Shown here: piece by piece, positions 1 through 12,129 of the stretch | Layout: each line of letters begins with the position of its first letter | Numbering within the stretch: position 1 is the stretch's first letter | Assembly: GCF_030272615.1 (NCBI RefSeq) | Contig: NC_081414.1 | Span: 810,563,069-810,627,068 of the forward strand | Reading direction: 5' to 3' | DNA from: Cryptomeria japonica | Lineage: Eukaryota; Streptophyta; Pinopsida; Cupressales; Cupressaceae | Length of the DNA: 64,000 nucleotides | Made by a program: the position numbers and the translations under genes | The notes under the pieces: model-generated | Databases searched by the model: none | Told to the model about the DNA's origin: nothing | The model's input: the letters and a program-made list of their open reading frames with translations, nothing else

Positions 1-400
1 TTAGTTGAGATTTTTGACAAAACTACTTTCAAAGTCATTACTCAAAAATCTATATACTTTACAAAATTTGACTAAACATACAGTATATACATTAGTCAAT
101 GAAATAGTATAATCAAATATACTCCCCTTATCAATATGCTATACAAAACTCTGATTATATGTGCTCGGTGATCAATACTCTGTAATCATTATTCTTTCCT
201 CTATTTCTTTCCTCTGTTCAGTGCTCGGTTCACTGCTCTTGGATACTCTACTTATTCTGCTCATTCTGCTCGATATACTCCCCCTGTATACTACACTCCA
301 CTTGTTTGATACTTTGAATACTACACTCCCCCTGCGTACTTTGATGCTATATATACTCTGATGATATACTCCCTCTTTTTGACAAACATCAAATTTTAGT
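1..400 (-). other. 3' noncoding end of a minus-strand LTR element, with purine-rich motifs
   Basis: No credible coding frame is visible. On the minus strand the stretch carries repeated polypurine motifs of the GGGGAGTAT type, seen on the plus strand as ACTCCCC at 121, 278 and 325 and ACTCCCTC at 368. The motif near 368-384 reads on the minus strand as GTCAAAAAGAGGGAGTATA. Similar GTCAAAAAGGGGGAG signatures are familiar from the internal region of plant copia elements of the SIRE/Maximus type; that link is from family knowledge. The stretch lies downstream of the unknown ORF of the same element, so it is probably the 3' internal region before a 3' LTR outside the window. Confidence 0.45.
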
Positions 401-516
401 TACCATTTGGAGGTAGCAACTGATCAAAAATGGATTTGTACTTTGTCTTGGCTTCAGTGAGAGTGACGGAGAGGGCATCCTTGACACTATCCATTAAAGA
501 ATTTTGTGCATTAATA

Positions 517-2663
517 TCAGCCAATAATGGTGTCAGCAAGGTCTTGCTTGGTGACATCAAGCTCTTGGTTAGTGACATCGACTATTTCCACTGTAGATTG
601 TTCACCAGCATTCTTTCTTTGAAAGATGTCCTGCCATTTCTCTTTTGTTTCCTTCTCCACTTCTATATATAGGCCATTCATCAATTTCAAGGCCTTTTTT
701 TTTACTGTAAATTGTGTTTGGTTGTTTGTCAGATGTTCTTTTATTTCAACAACTGACATATCAGGAAAGAGATGCACCAGACTTCTTTCTTTGATTTGTT
801 TCTCCGAGTCTAGGGCATATTTCCATCTGGTTTCAATATGTGCATATAATTCCTTAGGAATAGAATTACATACTTCTAATGGGACCACTCAGAATTTTAG
901 AAGTGTGCAAATGACAGCTTCTTCAATTTGCCTCTTTTCATCAGCAGATCTAGATTCATATTTGACAAATCTGAATCCACCAAATCCACCATTTTCCTTC
1001 AAATTATTACAAAAATTTTCTACACTATGTACATCTACCTTCTTGCTTTTCACAATCTGAAATTTACTTGCATCTTCAGATTTGGTATCACTTGAGTCTT
1101 TTGGCAAAATGAGTCTCCGAGTAGATTTCTTGTAAGTTCTATTTACCTTAGGAATGACAACAGTCTTTTGTTTCTTACTCGGTGATGCAATAAATGCCCT
1201 TGTGTTAGGTCTCTTTGTTGGAGGAGTCGGTAGGGCCATTGAAGTGTCCTGTTTCTTTCTCTTCAACACTTTTCCCTTAGGCAATTTGGTGCTAAGTGTT
1301 ATGGCTGCTTCTTGGGCTTCTGTCTACTCTTCCGTGATGGCTAGAATGCCTTTGATAGGTGTGGAGGAAGACACTTCTCCGAATTTCTCAGTTAATGCCT
1401 TAATCATCTTTGATGCCTTCCTTGTAGCTTTGGGTACTACAACGCTCATCTTTACTTTTTCTTTCACCTCTTCATAGGTTCCATACCTCATCTTGGTAGT
1501 ATGCCTTGGTAGTGTTAGAAATGCATCGATTTGCTGTTGTGTGATATCAAAATCAATCTCGTAACCCATAGGTGACAAAGATTGAATCCTCGGTTCCACA
1601 ACATTCACATAACAATAATCGGTGTCAACTTCAAAACATATTTCATCTTTGTATTTTTCTACTAGCTGGGGTGGAATCCGGTACCTGTTAGGCATTTTCT
1701 CTTGGAACTTGCTGAAGTAATAATCCATTATATCATTAAAGTTATCACCTAACTTCTTGATGAAGTTATTGATCTAATGGGTGATTGGTCGGTGTAGTTC
1801 CCAAATAAATTTACCGACTGTTGAAAAAAAATTCTCAAAGCAGAAAAACATACATACATGTAGTGATCCAAATTTTAGAGTATTTACCGTTTTGTTCTTC
1901 TTCAGCTTCCTGATTGTGTTCAGATTTTCAAACAAGTTCTTCAACAATACTTCACACAAGTCAATTTTCATGCCTTTCTTAACAATTTTGTATGCTAAGT
2001 CCACTGGTGCATAGGGTACACTATTTTCCCTTGCCGATTAGAAGAAATAGTAACCAATTACTCTAATGGCAAATTTGAGTTCAGGATCAGTGACATTGTT
2101 CAACTTCAGACCTCTGCAATCAGATTCTACTCTAGTCAAACTAATCAATTCCTTCTGTGATATAATTTTCTGTGCTCGGGCATGATCATAGCTAGGATAA
2201 CCAGTGATCAAATGAATGATTTCTTTAGTGATCTTAAATGGTTGCTCTTGTAGCCACATGAAATCATCATGCACTCAGCTTAGTACAAACTTGACCCCTG
2301 GGGTTTGAACACACGAGGATAGGTTAGGGCTTCAGTCAATCCCTTGAATTTGATGTGCTCATACTTGCTATCCATTTTACCATTTGTGCACAATTCATCA
2401 TATGCATCTTTGATCTCAACATGATCGAGTTCTTCAACACGGCATTTGGTGAAGAATCTCACATCCTCGACTAACAAGACTCGATCCGGGATGAGTGAAA
2501 AGGCAGTTTTGTCATCCGGTTCAGATGCAATTTTGGGAGTAAAAGAGTATTTTAGTGAGGGCTTCTCTACATTCTTGACAACAATGGGGTCTTGGATCTC
2601 AGGTGCCATTTTGATTTTAGATAAAAATTGACACAGGAACCTTAGGGTTTGAGAACTTAACAA
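517..2663 (-). pseudogene. Broken ORF of unknown function in a non-autonomous LTR element
   Basis: I do not recognise this protein. Open segments at 2663-2280, 2274-2038, 2004-1774, 1728-1324, 1284-889 and 888-517 are colinear on the minus strand. All but the first share one frame, so this was probably a single protein of about 700 residues, now broken by one frameshift near 2280 and several in-frame stops, for example TAG just before 1770. The N-terminal part is globular-looking. The middle (1284-1000) is rich in Lys, Ser and Pro, with KRKK and SPSKKQK clusters that resemble nuclear targeting signals. The C-terminal part is charged and helical in character. It follows the zinc-knuckle gag of the same element at about 500 bp and occupies the place of an extra or env-like ORF. 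No protease, integrase or RT motifs are seen. Confidence 0.5.
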
Positions 2664-3160
2664 ATGGCAGACGCTTCACACTCAGCAAATAATAACAACT
2701 TAATGATTTCGGTAAACCAGCTTAGCAATGCGATGAGATTTGATGTAAATACCTTAGATTTCACTTTGAAGATGGTTTGATCACCTTGATTCGCTCTACA
2801 CTACTTCTCAAAAACTTGGTGAATGAAAATGACCTCGAAGAATGCTTTAAGTACATAATAAACCTTATTGGGCTCCATGCAAGTTAGGTCAAAGACATTA
2901 AATGCACTCAGTTCTACTCAACTTTCTTTCCCTTTTTGAGCTTTAACCGAGTAACCAAATTTCCTTCATATACTGGCTTGACAGGCTTCCTGAATTCACC
3001 GACTTGACAAATTTCTTATAAAGTACTCCAAAAGACTTTGATAGAATTCCAAACTTACTACTACATCTTACTATGTAGATTTTGAATTTAGTACATACTA
3101 AAATAGAAACACTTTAAGATTTAACCTTGTGATAATGCAGTCCCTTCATACCTTTACCGA
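2664..3160. other. Noncoding spacer inside the LTR element
   Basis: AT-rich stretch between the gag and the unknown downstream ORF of the minus-strand element. No ORF, repeat or RNA gene is apparent. A complete copia element would have pol at about this place; none is present. Confidence 0.4.
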
Positions 3161-4513
3161 TTAATTTGGAGTGGGAGCACCTAACTCGGTAGGTAAGGTG
3201 CTTTCTTTATTTGACACAATTTCCTTCTTTCTCCAAATCATCTTTAATTTCTCTTTTATTTCCTCAGTGTCTTCTCTAGGTTGATCTCTACAATCTCCAA
3301 CCAAGTGTCCAACTTTGTGACAATGAAAACATGCCATACCAGGATTTCTCCATGATCTTCGATTGTTCATTCCAAACCTTATAAAGCAGTTGGCACTTAT
3401 ATGTCCATATCTTCCACAACAATCACACCATATCCTTGTATTGTAATCCCATGGTATTGCAGAATATTGTCGGTAAGGATCTGTGTGAGTTCGGTAACCT
3501 CTACTATTTGCTCAGTGTGCAGACCACATGTGGTTCTTTTTCTTAAAACAATACTTCTCGGTACTATGTCCATATCTATTGCAGTTTTTACAAAACCCTT
3601 TGAATTTTGCCTTCCGATAATTGTTAACAGACTTTGTCCTACATTGATTAGATGTGTGACCATATTTATTGCAATTGTAACAATAACCATTGGTCTTAGT
3701 GGCATTTGGTTGCTTACCTTTTCTGATTTGACATATATTGGCAGTATGACCTTGATTTCCATAGTAGTTGCAAATAGGCTTCTTTCTTTTGATGTTCTTC
3801 TTGATTCCAGCTTGCTTTGATGATTCTCCTCTCTCAGTAGTGTAAATTCCCTTCTCGGTAGAGTCTTTTCCTTTATAACCAAGTCCTCCTTCTTTGTAGG
3901 GTCATCTTGTATTCAATTGTTCATCCAACATCTTTGATGCTTCATAACTCTTCTTCAGTGTTTCCTTGGATTTCTTCTCTATTTCAAGTTCATTGCTCAG
4001 CCTTGATACTTCAAGTTTCAATGCTTGATTCTCATCATCTTTCAGATTTGCTTCATGATGTGCATAACCTAGTTGATCTGACAGATTTTGTTGAATCCCA
4101 GTCAACCTTATGAATTCATCATCTTTATCAGATACTAAAGCTTCAAGTTATTGTTTCTTTCTTTCTAGATCTCTTACTTTGTCCTCGGTTGTCCTCAATG
4201 CATCAATATTTCTAGTCATCTGTGTGCTGAAATGTTCATGTTCTCTTTTCATTTCTTTTAGTTGATCAGCCAGTGCTTTGTTATTTTCTTTCAATTGTCC
4301 AATCATTTCTTCAGTCTCTTCAAACATACTATTCTCAGATGATGTCTCAATTTGTTCCACTAACTCTTCAGAGTCCTGCAAATCATCAAATAATCTTCTT
4401 CTCACTTTCAGAGATTTTTGCATTTGCCTTTGCATGTCTGCAATCACTTGATTAGCATGATCCAATTCTTCTTGCAGATACACAATCCTTCGAGATTGTT
4501 TGTAGCCTTCCAT
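3161..4513 (-). pseudogene. Retrotransposon gag with coiled coil and zinc-knuckle array, interrupted
   Basis: Gag nucleocapsid-type protein of the minus-strand element, presumed to package element RNA. The start at 4513 is chosen because it is the first ATG after the primer-binding site. The N-terminal half (4513-3902) is long and helical, rich in Glu, Lys, Gln and Leu, and predicted to form coiled coil. The C-terminal half carries about five CCHC knuckles. Four keep all metal ligands: CYNCNKYGHTSNQC, CKNCNRYGHSTEKYC (one extra residue), CDCCGRYGHISANC and CFHCHKVGHLVGDC. The first has its second Cys replaced by Tyr. In-frame stops at 4148, 3902 and a TGA near 3510 disrupt the frame. Copia gags usually have one knuckle, so the array is unusual. 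Retroelement gag is certain; lineage is less so. Confidence 0.75.
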
Positions 4514-4561
4514 TGATAAGATCTTTCTCTTTAGGCAGTTAAACCCTTTTCCAAGATTCAA

Positions 4562-4573
4562 GCTCTGATACCA
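4562..4573 (-). other. Primer-binding site, initiator Met tRNA type
   Basis: The minus strand reads TGGTATCAGAGC, the standard complement of the plant initiator methionine tRNA 3' end used by copia-type and some other LTR elements. It starts two bases inside the LTR boundary, which fixes the element orientation as minus. Confidence 0.85.
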
Positions 4574-4575
4574 AT

Positions 4576-5774
4576 TGTTAGGCCCAATATGGAAAGCCAA
4601 TGTACTGAGAGGGGAGGGGTGAATCAGTACTTCAAATCCTTTTATCAACAATATCTTTATTGTTATGCATAAACCAAAAACTATTGTAACATAACATAAA
4701 GCTAAAACAAATAAGTAACAATCATACATGATTCACTCCATAACACATATATTTTGGTTATGCAGAAACTCTTGGTTAGAGAGAAAAACTGCGGTGGGGA
4801 TGGCACCCACAACTTCATTACTGCAATAATAAAGAGTGCTCGGTTAGAGATACATATTTAGCTATTTTTGATAGCTTACCCTATTAGGAGTAACAAGATC
4901 TGTTAGATCTACCTTGCTAAAGGATTTTACAACATTGATCTGAATGCTGCACCTGGTTAGAGGATTTACAATTTATAGACTTGATTAGAGTCTTTTACCC
5001 TATTAAAGGTTTCTCTTACAACTTCAAAATATTACAATAAGACTTTACAAATATCTGCAACTTTACATCTGAAATGTTGTAGCAGATTCTATGTGCTCAA
5101 AATAAGATTACCTTGCCTATAGCATACCTCAGTAACTCATAAAGTAACTTGGTAAACCCTTCTATTTACTTTGTTCTTTGACTGTTCTCTAAAAACCTTC
5201 TCGGTGACCTCTATGTCTCTGTAACAGTCATAATACTCTGTGATTTCTCATGTATCACATAAGTCTTGCTTCATACACATATGCACACACATTTCTCTCA
5301 TTCACATATCTCTCTAACCCTAAATTCATGCTGTATAAATAGATTTCTTATGTCGGTGATTTGATTCATTGCTTCGATCTTACAAACATGATTTCATGAA
5401 TGAATAACCATGCAAAATATTTCATTGGTTAGATGACCTCAAAATTATACAAAATCTATATGTGCAATTTCCAATGCGATAACGGTTCTATGTGCCTTGA
5501 TCTTGTAACACATTTTCATGTGTGTGTCTAGGTTCAATGAATCTGGTAACATGTTTCACTTGGTGTATATCAACTCAGTGTATTATCTTTACTACTCGAT
5601 AGACATGAAATGACACTCGTTAAATAGCTCGGTGTATACTGGGCTTTGTCACTATTTTCCTTCTGTAACCGACTAGACTGTTCATACTGACTAAATATTT
5701 TGGTAGTAGTAACCGACTACAGTATATAGAATACTTTGGATATAAAACTAATGACAATTTGATAAGTAGTAACA
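4576..5774 (-). mobile_element. 5' LTR of the minus-strand element (about 1.2 kb)
   Basis: In element orientation the LTR begins TGTTACTACTTATC and ends GCCTAACA, giving TG...CA termini next to the primer site. The same sequence with substitutions and small indels recurs at 6634-7766, which fixes both ends. No coding potential is seen. The next bases (from 5775) belong to an RNase H-like coding remnant of an older gypsy element, so this LTR marks an insertion into that element. Confidence 0.85.
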
Positions 5775-6043
5775 GTAAGATCTCATACGGACATGTTTAG
5801 TATTGTAAATTCCCCAAACTTGGTGTATTACTAGTTTAGAGTCACCCAAGACTCTTAGTTGCTTAATACCCATCTTCTCCGCGAAGCTTAGACCTTGGAT
5901 CAGTCCCTCTTACTCTACCTAATTATTTGAGCATGCAAATTGTAGACGGAAGGATTTCAAGATTCACTCACTCGAAGGTGAAGTGCAGCAAATCCTAGCT
6001 CCGGAACCTACTTTGCATCTCGTACCGTCAAAGTGTAAGGTTT
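5775..6043 (-). pseudogene. RNase H fragment (archaeal-type, RVT_3-like) of a gypsy remnant
   Basis: Minus-strand reading shows a colinear RNase H fold remnant: LHFDGT with the first catalytic Asp at 6029-6027, a Gly-rich turn, an NN-x-VE block at the place of the catalytic Glu, EGLIQGL, and LGDSKLVIHQV with another Asp at 5843-5841. Three in-frame stops (TGA, TAG, TAA) break it. This pattern matches the second, archaeal-type RNase H of Tat-lineage gypsy elements. The frame runs into the inserted LTR at 5774, so the C-terminal part is lost or displaced. Confidence 0.7.
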
Positions 6044-6059
6044 AGAGAGTAGATGACAA

Positions 6060-6633
6060 TTATTCCTTAGAAAATGGCTCTTTGGTAAACTTTGGGATGA
6101 CCTGGTGTTTATGAAAAATACAATAGTTTCCTAGGTTAGTCGCATGGTAGTTGGAGAATGGATCAGAGTCTATAAATTTATTTAAGAAAACCTCTTGTTT
6201 TGGTGGGATCTCCTCGGTCACTTCCTCATCCTCTAGGAGCTCTATGACTTTTCTTTCTTCATTCAAGATAGAAGTATGAGTGGGTTCAAAATTAATCATG
6301 GCCTTGTCTGCTACATGCTTGGCATGAAGGGCCTCAGAGAGTATTTTGAGTTTGGTAGTGTGCTAAGTGCGAAGGATGAGGTGAGACCAATCTAAAAGAT
6401 AGCCTCCTATCTTGGCAGTATAATCCTCAGAAAGGAAAAGCCCAAAAACAAGAAAGATATCAATGACAACTACTTCTTGGGGTACAGTAATACTAGGACA
6501 CGTGAACAATATTAGCGAGAGGCTTTTGGTAAGACCTGTGGTCTCGACTTATTCCCGTCTAATTGCATGACTCCCCTATTTAAAGGTTCGTACTTGATAT
6601 TAAAAAACTCAGCGATTTGTCTGGGCATGACGA
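6060..6633 (-). pseudogene. Gypsy retropepsin-like protease, downstream half, and acidic linker
   Basis: This is the downstream part of a retroviral-type aspartic protease region, continuous with 7767-7880 if the intervening solo LTR is ignored. It begins with the residues MPRQIAEFF, which align with the protease of the second gypsy remnant (MPRQIADIL near 44.18 kb). The rest keeps the same order of hydrophobic strands, including an AKIGGYLL block. The last 80 codons (6299-6060) form an acidic linker that stops just before the RNase H remnant. No reverse transcriptase motif lies between protease and RNase H. Confidence 0.6.
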
Positions 6634-7766
6634 TGTTAGGACCAATATGGAAAGCTAATGTACTAAGAGGGGAGGGGTGAGTCGGTACTCCAAAACTTTT
6701 CTTGAATAATAACTTCACTATTATGCATAAACAGAATAGTGTAGTAACATAAATTAAAGTTAATGCAAATAGATAACGATCATACATGATTCACTCCATA
6801 ACACATATATTTTGGTTAGAGAGAAAAACTACGGTGGGGATGGCACCCACAACTTCACTATTGCAATAATAAAGAATGCTCAGTTAGAGCTACATTTAGC
6901 TATTTCTGATAGCTTACCCTGTTAGGAGTAACAAGATCTATTCGATCTGCCTTGCTAGAGGATTTTACAACATTTATTCTGAATGCTGCACCTAGTTAGA
7001 GGCTTTACAATTTATAGACTTGGTTAGAGTCTTTTACCCTATTAAAGGTTTCTCTTTCAACCTTCACAATATTACAATAAAATCATTACAAATATCTGCA
7101 ACTTTACATCTGAAATGTTATAGCAGATTCTATGTGCTTAGAATAGATTACCTTGCTTATAGCATACCTCGGTAACCCATATAGTAACTCGATAAACCCT
7201 TTTGTTTACTCTATTCTTCGACTATTCTCTGAAAACCTTCTCGGTGACCTCTATGTCTCTGTAACAGTCTTCCTTCATGCATACATGCACTTAACTTATG
7301 CTATATAAATAGATCTCTTAAAATGGTGATCCAATTCATTGCTTTGATCTTACAAACAAGATACCTTGAATGAATAACTAAACAAAATATATCATTGGTT
7401 AGATTGTCCTTGTAATCATACACAATCTTCTAGTGCAATTTCCAATGTAATAACGGTTAGATGTGCCTCGATCTTGTAACACATTTTCATATGCATGTCC
7501 AGGTTCAATGTATCTGGTAACATGTTTCTCACTCGATGTATGTCAACTCGGTGTGTCATCTTTACTACTCAGTAGTCTCAAAAAGATACTCGGTAGATAG
7601 CTCAATGTGTACTGCATTCTGTCACTGCTTTCCTCTGTAACTGACTAGAGTGTACATACCGACTTCTCTATGTGTACCGACTGCATGATTTGATAGTACT
7701 AACCGACTAGAATATATAGTATGACTTTGAATATAAAAACTAATGGAAACTTGATAAGTAGTTACA
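6634..7766 (-). mobile_element. Solo LTR inserted in the protease region
   Basis: This 1.13 kb segment matches the LTR at 4576-5774 along its whole length, in the same orientation, from TGTTAGGACC to GTTACA on the plus strand. Both flanks are gypsy protease coding sequence, and no primer site or internal region adjoins it, so it is a solo LTR. The flanks are GACGA and GATAG (plus strand); they are not identical, but a diverged 5-bp target duplication here accounts for the protease reading frame on both sides. Confidence 0.8.
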
Positions 7767-9730
7767 GATAGTAGTGCTAGCTCTGAAATCAATCATAGAA
7801 TTATGCAGGAGCTTATCACCGACTATAAGAGTTAGATAGAATGGGTTAGGTTTGGGCTTACCTTCCATCTAAGACTTGGGAGATGTGGTCTTGTTGGTGA
7901 CCACAGTCAGAGAGCATGATTTGTCTGTAGAGTGTTGGGGCTCTCTTTCGTTGCACTCTGGAGCTTTAGCGGAATTTCGGCTTGCACATCCACTAGTGTC
8001 GGATAGGTCCTCTTTCAGTTGATGCTTTTCTTTGGGATGCTAAGGAGAACCCACAGAGATACATTGGCTAGAGCCTTCTTCAGTTGCTCCACCATTTCTA
8101 GTATTGCAGGCACCGATGATTTTGGCTCTCTTGGCTTATAGGGGATGAACTCTTTACTTGGGTATGTGGGGATGACTGTAGGTTGCTCAGGAGCTTTATC
8201 TAGCAGGTGCTCTCCCTGATGTATTCATATTCTTCCCAGTGAAATGTCTTTTCAAGTGGAGATTATAGTTTGATTGTATGAAGGGGGCTCCCTCCTTTAA
8301 GGTAGTTGTGCCATTGGTTAGCACCACATCTTCGTCTTCCATCCAAGAAAATAATATATGATCTAGAGTTATCTATGTTTCATGTTGCATTGACATACCC
8401 TGCATTTGGGCGATGAGGGAAGCGTTATCCATACTAGGGGATGCATAAATAGACTCATCGGGGGTGACACCTAGACCCTGTTGCTCTACAATCTTTTGCT
8501 GTAGATTCCCTCTCGGATAATTTCTTGGTATGTGAGTGTTATTGCGGGGAAAACACCAAGAGTTAGTATCATCCGCTAGATTATTTTAACCCACTGCCAA
8601 CTCCTTGTCGGTGTTGGGGTAAACGATTTGCAAAGGATTGGGGACTAAGACTATTTGGCAATTCAGCTGTCTAGACTTATCGGCATAGTGATTTGCATGT
8701 TGATTATGCTAGTATGGAGGTCAGTTTCCTTGGAAATTTTGCTGAAAAGGGGGTCTAGTAGGTGAGATTTTGGTTGAGAAGGATCTCAACAAGTGTTTCA
8801 TGTCGTTGACCTTTGCAGCTAGAGACAATTGTGGAGGGACATATGTTTGCTAGGGGCTGGGGTAGACATACATATATTATGGGGCAGATGTACTAGGGAT
8901 GACCTCTTCAGGAGTTTGGTGAGAAATCTCAAGAGAGACTGGTATGATGGGGTGGGGGGCAAGCTTCCTGATGTCGATCAAATTATTTTCTGCTTGAACT
9001 ACTATGTCGAATGATTATGGGAGGGTGTTGCCTCCTAGAGATTGGATCATCACCAATATGACAGAATTGAAATGCTTTAGGTAAAAGATGAATGCCATAT
9101 CCACAGGAGGGCATGTGGATAGAGGTATTCTTTGCTAGGTCCTCTGGAATCTCAAATTGAATTTTGTGAATGCTTCCTAAGGGGTGCTCTTTATTGTGAT
9201 CAACTGGTGCATCTATGATGATTTGTCGATCTTGTCAGAGAATCTCTAAACTAAATGGTCGCCCAGCTGATCCCAATATGCTATAGTATTATGGCCAGAG
9301 GTTCTGAACCAATCCAGAGCTCTTCCTTTGAAAGAGGCTACGAGCAATCTCAAGGCTACATGTTGCTCGGTAATGTTGTGAACTGTGCAGATACTGGCTA
9401 TATCTTGTAAATGTTCTCCGGGAGTGTTATGACATTCCCTAGTAAACTTGGGTACAACTTTCAGTGCCGCTGCAGGGATTGGCCCCCAGACTACAGGTGG
9501 AGTTGGGGGAATGAGGGGGCTCCTGTTATTCTAAGTCACAAAATTTTTGAGGGGAACGTGTGCCATCGTTGTGAGGGTGAGTACAAGAAAGACTGGTAAG
9601 CTTTGAGAAGAGGAAGATGCAGCCGAATGAACATTCACCAAGGGGGAAAGGAGTAAACTGGGATTTAAGGCTCTTTGACTCTTGGTAAAAGATTTGTGAG
9701 TCATAAACTGGGTCAGGGCTTATTCAAACT
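7767..9730 (-). pseudogene. Gypsy gag and protease N-terminal part, degenerate
   Basis: Minus-strand remnant of gag plus the start of protease. The retrotransposon gag domain (PF03732 type) lies at about 9000-9580 and aligns with the second remnant at 45.45-46.03 kb, including the block equivalent to the ALRLLAASFKGKAL-type helix near 9340-9300. The middle part (7900-8990) is a diverged linker with many stops. The protease active-site region near 7790 reads D-F-R-A-S where D-x-G-A-S is expected, so the catalytic Gly is lost. Chance ORFs on the plus strand here (8829-9014, 9411-9599) are shadows. Confidence 0.6.
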
Positions 9731-9732
9731 AT

Positions 9733-9751
9733 GGCTCCATGAGGCGTGCCA
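9733..9751 (-). other. Primer-binding-site remnant of the gypsy element
   Basis: The minus strand reads TGGCACGCCTCATGGAGCC just after the LTR boundary near 9762. It matches in position and type the sites at 46281-46300 (minus) and 50841-50858 (plus), so the three gypsy elements share one primer type with a tRNA ending in CCA. Confidence 0.5.
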
Positions 9752-9761
9752 GAAAAAGAAC

Positions 9762-10400
9762 TATTGACTCTAAAATTTAGTTTGAAAGCGAACAACCTTA
9801 TGGGAAATTCAATGATGGGGGACCAATTGTGCAAGACTCACTAAATAACCTCTGAGTTTAAGAAGCTACCACTTCCTTATGGTTTTGAGAAAAGGGGAAG
9901 AAGAAAACTTAAAACAACAAGATCTAAACTACTAAGGAGATACACCAAAGCATTTTGTAAATATATTAACAACATATAAAACACAAAGGCATGCGGTTTT
10001 AAAGCCCATTGAACAATCTATATATCCAAATAGAGCCACAATTAAGATACAATTAAGATTCCTTCGCAACATAAAGAAATTTCAATCACAAGTGCAAAAC
10101 ATAGTTTAATCGATAGAGTCTGATATATATATTTCTAAAGTCATAAGAATTACATGGAAAAGCACAGACAACTATCAAATCATACTGAAAAGAGGCATCA
10201 CAAAGGCCGCAGACACAATTTGATTAACCTTTTTCAGGAAAACAATAACAACTAAAAGGCTGAAATTCTATCTACGAAAACTTAATTGTTCTTCGTGAAA
10301 GTTATGAAACCCTCAAACAAGGAAAAATAATGCATAAATAGAGCCCACCACTCTGCTAATAGCTCAAACATCCACCAACCATGCACAACCACCCCTGAAA
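9762..10400 (-). mobile_element. Degenerate LTR of the gypsy remnant; outer end not defined
   Basis: The sequence from 9762 resembles the LTR that starts at 46306: an initial block with TTAAATTTT-like and GTTGAAAG-like words, then a later block before GATACACCAA at about 9940 and 46540. The inner edge is fixed by the primer site. The outer edge is a guess, as no second LTR is present. No coding potential is seen. Confidence 0.35.
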
Positions 10401-12125
10401 CAGAAAAACCATGTCGTGACATTCCGCAGGAACACACCCAGCAAAACGGCCCCCGAGGTTGTTACTCCCACTTAGCCTTGACGATCTTTATACCCACCTG
10501 AACAGAAAAGTTTTTGCTAAGCGTGACTTGGTAGACAATGCACCTTGAAGAACATGCGGAAGCTCAGAGGAAACTCCACAGAAAAGCATCCCAACAAAAA
10601 TATTATTGATAGTCCAAAGATGCTATGTGTCTCCATCTCTCTCAAGCTACAGGCTGGGGCCCAAAAGAAATGTCGAGTCACCAAAACTGATCCATTTGTA
10701 ACCTCCATGCTCCTTCAGACTTCAGACATAAAACACAGGCCATTAGGGCCAACACCAAGATTACATTTGGCCCATACGCTGAGCACAGCTGGAAAGTTAA
10801 AGAAGGAAAAAGGCACCCCAATCAAAATTTCGCTCGTGGACTTTAACTGAAAATAATGTGAAAAATTATATAATAATATCAAATATTATTATATAATTTA
10901 ATATAATATTATATTACTACTTGATGAGTTGAATTTTAAGGTCTTATGTGGATAAAATAAAGATTTGAACCTGTATATTGGAAACGTATAAAAGCTATAG
11001 GCTGAAATATCTGCAGGAAAAGAAAAATATGTATTCTGAGTGCTAGTGATTTTTGCTGGCTTCAGATTTTGATTTTCAGCAGTGTAAAATGTCAAAGGAG
11101 TGGTTCAATAATGTATTCAAAAATTCCATGGGCATTCGTTTCCATAGCATTATATAATGAAATAAATACAGTTTACCCACAACATTGTTTAAACGATTAG
11201 CCTATCTTGTCTATGATTCATAAGGATCCATATTTTTAATCAGATCTCAACGTTTTCCATATCAAGGAAATGTTGCATTTCTAAAACGCCATACTAAATT
11301 TTTGAACTTAAACCATCCCTTGTGAGCAAGAAAATGCTTCAAATTAAATAGATCTGTTTGTTTAATTTTTGTTTAACCTCTAAATCTTCTTGTTGGAAAG
11401 CATTAAACCATTATTACTGAATATTTTTCACTCATTTACAATGATATTCGATGGTTGTGGGAAATCAATAGCGGGAAAAATATTATGTTATGTGGACCAG
11501 TGAGGTATGAATAGTGCATAAATTGTAAATTTACACAAAGAAAATAAGTTTGGATTTATTCACTACTAAGTTATATCAGTTTGTTTGAAGGGTTCATGCG
11601 GTGTTTGGGAGGCTCAAGAGAAGGCTTTTTAACACATGGTAAACGTTGATTTTTTAAAATAAAAAATGCAATATTTTAATTTAAAATCACAATACGTGGT
11701 TAGAATCGTGATCAGGTGGTGGCAGAGTAATATGTAGAAGCCCTTATAGCAGTGATAACCCAAGTTCAAATCCAGGTGAGCTTCCATACACTTAGCTCTA
11801 TGACAATGTCATGACATAGGTGCATTATGCCAAACAAAGTAAAGTATCCCATTTAAGTGATACATACAGGGGTTTTTTCAGTGAAATTAAATAAGTTTAG
11901 GTTGTGTTTTAACTTGGTGATAAGGTGACTATTCAGTTGAAAATGTTCAGCAAATGTAGATTGTCAATTTTGCTTTCTTGAAGATTAGAAAGAAGTTAGG
12001 GTTTTCTTTGTATTTTCTTATTTAAAAATAATATTGTTTAATAAAGAATAATGTATCAATGTTGATGTCATAAACTTGCTGAGATCTTTTGGCTACCAAC
12101 CTTGCTTTGTATCTAATCATATGTC
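10401..12125. other. Intergenic AT-rich DNA
   Basis: No gene is supported. Short open frames at 10517-10850 and 10898-11095 have no recognisable similarity or start context. The stretch 10860-10920 is a nearly pure ATAATATTAT low-complexity block able to form hairpins. A SINE-like segment near 11.7 kb is listed separately. Confidence 0.5.
11700..11800 (+). repeat. Possible tRNA-derived SINE
   Basis: TGGCAGAGTAAT at 11720-11731 resembles a Pol III A box, and AAGTTCAAATCCA at 11762-11774 fits the B box consensus GGTTCRANYCC. Spacing fits a tRNA-related head. Ends and target duplications are not clear, so this is only a candidate. Confidence 0.35.
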
Positions 12126-12129
12126 TATT

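Noticed and set aside
6512-6787. 91-codon minus-strand frame
   Set aside because: It is a chance fusion of the solo LTR end with the protease remnant. The similar start of the frame at 4148-4729 is the same LTR read through.
10517-10850. Two opposite small frames near 10.6 kb
   Set aside because: No start context, domain or neighbour supports either of them.
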